From an uncultured Acidimicrobiaceae bacterium (lineage in GTDB: Bacteria; Actinomycetota; Acidimicrobiia; Acidimicrobiales; RAAP-2): a stretch of DNA of 8,975 nucleotides. The DNA lies in NCBI GenBank assembly GCA_937894805.1, contig CALAYR010000141.1:1-8975 (forward strand), in the 5' to 3' direction. Numbering within the stretch: the stretch's first letter is position 1; each line of letters opens with the position of its first letter. The notes under the pieces were generated by a model. The model made no database searches, was not told where the DNA came from, and saw only the letters and a list, made by a program, of their open reading frames with translations. Shown piece by piece: positions 6,314 to 8,975 of the stretch. A program made the translations under genes and the position numbers.

Positions 6314-6327
6314 CTTGCGAATTGCAA
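6299..6327 (-). promoter_or_regulatory. Putative promoter of the DUF1330 gene
   Basis: On the minus strand a TTGCAA -35 (6322-6327) and a TAAGTT -10 (6299-6304, TANNNT form) are separated by exactly 17 bases. This predicts a start of transcription near 6292 and a leader of about 27 bases. Both boxes are embedded in the palindromic operators. Other hexamers in this AT-rich stretch could serve instead. Confidence 0.45.
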
Positions 6328-6329
6328 GT
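6313..6329. promoter_or_regulatory. Operator B: ACTTGC/GCAAGT palindrome
   Basis: Perfect 6-base arms ACTTGC and GCAAGT surround a 5-base centre (GAATT). Its centre is 27 bases from that of operator A, and TAACTTG repeats directly at 6284-6290 and 6311-6317. It covers the predicted -35 of the DUF1330 gene and lies 17 bases beyond the stop of the HxlR gene. The same arms and spacer length recur at 7758-7784. Confidence 0.65.
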
Positions 6330-6346
6330 ACAGGCGCAGGCGGAAA

Positions 6347-6715
6347 TCAGAGAATCGTCACGATCTCGGGGTGGAGTTCCCTGAGGTTCTTTTGCGACCA
6401 CCGGGCGACCGCCTCCAGGATTGGTCGAAGTTCCAACCCGCTCGTCGTGAGGCGATAGGCGTTATTGCGTGCCGGTCGATCGAGATCGACGTGCTCGATA
6501 ATCCCGAGGGCCGTGAGCGACTTAAGTCGCGCAGCCAAGATGTTGGTGGAGATCCCCTCCGGTGACTCGCAGAACTGCGAATACGTGCGGCTTTCATGCT
6601 CCAAGAGATCGCGAACGATGACCAGCGACCACTTGTCACCAAGTACGTCTAAGCCGGATGCAATTGGACAGACCGATCGCCAGTGAACAGAATCAGCTTC
6701 GAGTCGTGATGCCAT
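6347..6715 (-). CDS. HxlR-family winged-helix transcriptional regulator
   Basis: A 122-residue DNA-binding regulator of normal HxlR length. The HxlR hallmark is CPIASGLDVLGDKWSLVIVRDL (16-37), followed by the recognition region with SPEGISTNILAARLKSLTALGII (51-73). The wing contains RPARNNAYRLTTSG (80-93), and a C-terminal dimerisation helix runs from about 97 to 113. Cys16, just before the first helix, aligns with the sensing cysteine of several redox-responsive HxlR proteins, and a second cysteine is at 49. The ATG at 6715 lies 6 bases after the SDR stop (TAG); an AGGA overlapping that stop can serve as ribosome binding site, so both genes form an operon. Palindromes upstream of that operon and upstream of the next gene suggest autoregulation plus control of DUF1330. 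Ligand or stress signal unknown. Confidence 0.92.
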   Translation of the reverse strand: MASRLEADSVHWRSVCPIASGLDVLGDKWSLVIVRDLLEHESRTYSQFCESPEGISTNILAARLKSLTALGIIEHVDLDRPARNNAYRLTTSGLELRPILEAVARWSQKNLRELHPEIVTIL

Positions 6716-6721
6716 AGGTTC

Positions 6722-7708
6722 CTACTTCGCTAGTGCGTTCGCCATTTCTACAAGAGACGTATCGATTGACGTCGGCTTCCATCCCAGTACATCGTATGTT
6801 TCTTGATTGCGATATGCGATGCGCTTACCGAGCTGTGGCACCATTCCCTTAGCTTCTCGATCGAAGAGGCTCATCAGTTTGATTGCGAAGTTCGGGGCCT
6901 TGCGAGTCGGCACCTTGGCAAAGCCCGCTGATCGCAGCACGCTCGCTACGTGCGCCATGGCCACCGGCTCGGCCGTCGCCGCAATAAAGCGGCGACCAGC
7001 CGCCTTGGCAGTACTCAGGGCGGCTACGTGAAGTCGAGCGATATCACGTACGTCGACCATGCCCATCGCCACATCGGGAATCATGGGCAGCTTGCCACCG
7101 ACCAGATCCCGAATCATGGCGACACTCTGACCGTCGCCCGGTGCGCCGAGTGACGGACCAAGGATAAATCCCGGATTGATGCTGACGAGTTCAGTTGGGG
7201 TTCCAGTCACCGCATCCCACGCAGCACGTTCGGCGAGCGCCTTGCTCTTGGCGTAGGCCCCAATCTTACTTTCGGTGTCGACCCAGGCGTCAGGACCATA
7301 CGTACCGCTGGGCTTACCGGTCGTCATCGCCACCACCGAAGAAGTCAGCACGACTCGGCGGACCCCAGCGTGAACGGCCGCGTTGAGGACCCGCTTCGTG
7401 CCGTCAACTGCCGGGGTGATCATGTCACTTTCATTCTTGGGCTCTGCGAGGTAGAAGGGTGAAGCCACGTGAATCACGTAGTTACAGCCCGTCACCGCTT
7501 CGTTCCAACCAGCATCAGCGAGCAGATCCGCTTCGACAAACTCCAGATTCTCAACCGAGGTGACAGCCTCAATTGCTGCCTTTGTGGCCTGCGCCTTCGC
7601 GATTGAGCGAACCGTACCCCGGACCAGATAGCCATTCTTTAATAGTTCAGCGGCGACGTGCTGACCGACATAGCCACTGATGCCCGTTACTAAAACTCGA
7701 TCATTCAC
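6722..7708 (-). CDS. NAD(P)-dependent extended SDR, dihydroflavonol reductase/Gre2-like
   Basis: A 328-residue cytosolic oxidoreductase of the extended SDR (epimerase/dehydratase) superfamily. The Rossmann motif TGISGYVG (8-15) is followed by GTVRS (31-35), where Arg34 after strand 2 suggests NADPH. ADLL (60-63), HVASP (80-84), Ser124 in LTSSVV and the Y152-x3-K156 pair in YAKSK give a complete catalytic set. The pattern resembles dihydroflavonol-4-reductase, cinnamoyl-CoA reductase and yeast Gre2 carbonyl reductases, which reduce aldehydes or ketones; the true substrate is not readable. GTG at 7708 is preferred because GGAG lies 6 bases upstream. ATG at 7720 has its only purine run directly abutting it, and ATG at 7777 falls inside the operator palindrome. 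First gene of an operon with the HxlR regulator, preceded by a perfect 27-base palindrome. Confidence 0.88.
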   Translation of the reverse strand: MNDRVLVTGISGYVGQHVAAELLKNGYLVRGTVRSIAKAQATKAAIEAVTSVENLEFVEADLLADAGWNEAVTGCNYVIHVASPFYLAEPKNESDMITPAVDGTKRVLNAAVHAGVRRVVLTSSVVAMTTGKPSGTYGPDAWVDTESKIGAYAKSKALAERAAWDAVTGTPTELVSINPGFILGPSLGAPGDGQSVAMIRDLVGGKLPMIPDVAMGMVDVRDIARLHVAALSTAKAAGRRFIAATAEPVAMAHVASVLRSAGFAKVPTRKAPNFAIKLMSLFDREAKGMVPQLGKRIAYRNQETYDVLGWKPTSIDTSLVEMANALAK

Positions 7709-7714
7709 AAAACT

Positions 7715-7718
7715 CTCC
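7715..7718 (-). promoter_or_regulatory. Ribosome binding site deciding the SDR start
   Basis: GGAG on the minus strand, 6 bases before the GTG at 7708. The GGAG is made from the alternative ATG at 7720 and the codon after it, so the two starts are mutually informative; spacing favours the GTG. Confidence 0.6.
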
Positions 7719-7756
7719 ATCCCTTTGGTTGGGGGCGACCCCGAACTCCTGGAAGG

Positions 7757-7762
7757 AGTATA
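7757..7762 (-). promoter_or_regulatory. Putative -10 box of the SDR-hxlR operon
   Basis: TATACT on the minus strand matches the sigma-70 -10 consensus at five of six positions and overlaps the left edge of the 27-base palindrome. No good -35 is seen at 16-18 bases upstream. Transcription would start near 7750, about 42 bases before the GTG. Confidence 0.45.
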
Positions 7763-7784
7763 ACTTGCATTTAGCAAGTTATAC
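7758..7784. promoter_or_regulatory. Operator C: perfect 27-base palindrome upstream of the SDR gene
   Basis: Two perfect 11-base arms, GTATAACTTGC and GCAAGTTATAC, flank the 5-base centre ATTTA. The core ACTTGC-N5-GCAAGT is identical in arms and spacing to operator B and closely related to operator A. It lies directly between the MFS stop codon and the SDR operon and overlaps the predicted -10. It could instead be a hairpin at the MFS mRNA end, but there is no U-run and the stem is AT-rich, so an operator is the better reading. Confidence 0.75.
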
Positions 7785-8975
7785 CTACGGCTGCCTCGAT
7801 TGTCGCACCAACATGAGCCCGGTGAGGAACGTCAATCCCGCTCCGACACCGAGGCCTACTCGGGGATTGGTGAGGTTGCAGATAACACCAATGATGGGCG
7901 CGCCAATCGGTGTTGAACCCAGGAAGGCCGTGGCGTGCAGACTCATCACGCGGCCGCGCATCTCTTCGGTGGAGTTCAGCTGCAACATTGCGTTACCCGT
8001 GGAAACAAAGGCGATAGAGAAGGCACCGGTGGGAACGAGCAAGATCGTCGCCACTAGCTGATTAGGGCTGAGCGCCACCCCCGCCATGCAGAGGCCGAAG
8101 AGGACGCCGAGCGTGCTCATGAGCTTCAGTGACGGGCGTGAACGGTGGGCCACCGTGAGTCCGCCCAAGATGGCCCCGAGGCCCATCGCGCTCAGCAAGA
8201 TGCCGTAGTCACCGGCCCGTTGGTCGTGAAAGGTTCGCTGGACCAGTAGTGGCAGTGTCACGGTGAAGTTGAAGGCGAAGGTCCCGACAATGGCGACGGC
8301 GATTAAAGGTCGACGGAGGACAGGGTTGCTCTTCACGTACCGCAGGCCGAGCATGACCTGGCCCTTGGCGCGCGTTACTCGGCGGATTGGTGTGAGTTTG
8401 GAACCATCCATGGCCAGGAGCGCGATCAACACGGCGACGTAGCTGCCGGCGTTCACAAAGAAGCAAGCAGCAGTCCCCCACGCGGCGATGACGCCGGCCG
8501 AAATGGCGGGTCCGATTAATCGACCGGAGTTCATCAGGGCACTGTTAAGACTCACGGCATTCGTGATGAGGTCCCGACCCACCATCTCTTGAATAAATGC
8601 CTGGCGGGCCGGCACGTCGAACATGTTGGAGACGCCGAGGGCTAGCGAGAGGACAAAAACCTGCCACACCTGAGCGTGGTGAGTCGAGACCAACAGGCCC
8701 AGGACCAGGGCCGACAGTCCGGCCGTTGACTGGGTGACGTAGAGAACCTTGCGCTTGCTGGTCCGGTCGACGAGGAGTCCGCCGTAGGAGCCGAGCAGGA
8801 GCATCGGTAGGTACTGCAGTGCTACGGAGACACCGAGGTAGAAACCGTTGTGGCCAGTGAGCTGGAGTATCAGCCAGCCTTGGGCGACCGACTGCATCCA
8901 GGTGCCGCTCATCGAGATCACCTGGCTGATGAAGAACAGCCTGAAGTTGTAGGTGTGCAGCGAGCGGAAGGTGCG
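7785..8975 (-). CDS. MFS transporter, EntS-like (MFS_3), 5' end outside the window
   Basis: The 396 C-terminal residues of a major facilitator superfamily exporter are visible; the frame stays open to the right edge, so the start lies beyond 8975. The visible N-terminus RTFRSLHTYNFRLFF (1-15) is typical of the residues just before the first membrane helix, so little is missing. GTWMQSVAQGWLI (24-36), motif A-like GGLLVDRTSKRKVL (65-78), FDVPARQAFIQEMV (119-132) and EEMRGRVMSLHATAFLG (337-353) are characteristic of the EntS/MFS_3 group. The sequence shows about 12 hydrophobic segments. Such proteins export siderophores, drugs or other small molecules; the cargo here is unknown. An internal GTG at 8921 is not the real start, because upstream codons continue the conserved sequence. 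The stop TAG ends one base from the operator of the SDR operon. Confidence 0.92.
   Translation of the reverse strand, partial: RTFRSLHTYNFRLFFISQVISMSGTWMQSVAQGWLILQLTGHNGFYLGVSVALQYLPMLLLGSYGGLLVDRTSKRKVLYVTQSTAGLSALVLGLLVSTHHAQVWQVFVLSLALGVSNMFDVPARQAFIQEMVGRDLITNAVSLNSALMNSGRLIGPAISAGVIAAWGTAACFFVNAGSYVAVLIALLAMDGSKLTPIRRVTRAKGQVMLGLRYVKSNPVLRRPLIAVAIVGTFAFNFTVTLPLLVQRTFHDQRAGDYGILLSAMGLGAILGGLTVAHRSRPSLKLMSTLGVLFGLCMAGVALSPNQLVATILLVPTGAFSIAFVSTGNAMLQLNSTEEMRGRVMSLHATAFLGSTPIGAPIIGVICNLTNPRVGLGVGAGLTFLTGLMLVRQSRQP

Noticed and set aside
6722..7777. Longer SDR protein starting at ATG 7777 or 7720
   Set aside because: ATG 7777 is inside the 27-base palindrome and the extra residues are Ser/Pro-rich; ATG 7720 lacks a spaced ribosome binding site. 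GTG 7708 has GGAG at 6 bases.
7758..7784. Palindrome as an intrinsic terminator of the MFS gene
   Set aside because: The stem is AT-rich and no run of U follows; the same motif recurs at another promoter, which fits an operator.
7785..8921. MFS gene starting at GTG 8921
   Set aside because: The 18 in-frame codons to the window edge encode a typical pre-helix segment of this family, so the gene is cut by the window instead.

Overview
The window is compact bacterial DNA of moderately high GC with ten protein-coding genes and almost no spare sequence; no gene-free stretch exceeds 300 bases. A member of the Actinomycetota is the best guess, possibly Acidimicrobiia-like. This rests on the FadE-type acyl-CoA dehydrogenase, an apparently leaderless promoter, frequent GTG starts and 1-base stop/start overlaps. 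It is inference from style and gene content, not a phylogeny. No rRNA, tRNA, CRISPR array, insertion sequence or phage gene was seen.

Left part (1-4558): a plus-strand pair encodes a TMEM165/GDT1-type cation transporter and a small class I SAM-dependent methyltransferase, joined by a TAGTG stop/start overlap. It converges exactly on a minus-strand operon of three genes: GT4 glycosyltransferase, then a UbiE-like methyltransferase, then a protein with squalene-cyclase-type QW repeats (an alpha-toroid often labelled 'prenyltransferase'). The three overlap by one base at each junction, and the last shares a CTAG stop palindrome with the convergent plus-strand gene. Together they look like a small pathway that glycosylates and methylates an unknown, possibly lipid-like, acceptor.

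Middle (4559-5936): a short divergent intergenic region carries a probable leaderless promoter for an acyl-CoA dehydrogenase. That gene ends at a strong bidirectional terminator shared with the minus-strand genes to its right.

Right part (5937-7784): this is the most interesting section. A minus-strand SDR reductase gene and an HxlR-family regulator gene form an operon, followed by a separately promoted DUF1330 gene. AT-rich palindromes built on the half-site TAACTTGC lie upstream of the SDR gene and upstream of the DUF1330 gene, placed over the predicted promoters. This suggests a self-contained HxlR-controlled stress regulon. The regulator has cysteines at positions 16 and 49, reminiscent of redox-sensing HxlR proteins such as Bacillus HypR. 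An EntS-like MFS exporter, cut by the right edge of the window, ends one base before the upstream operator.
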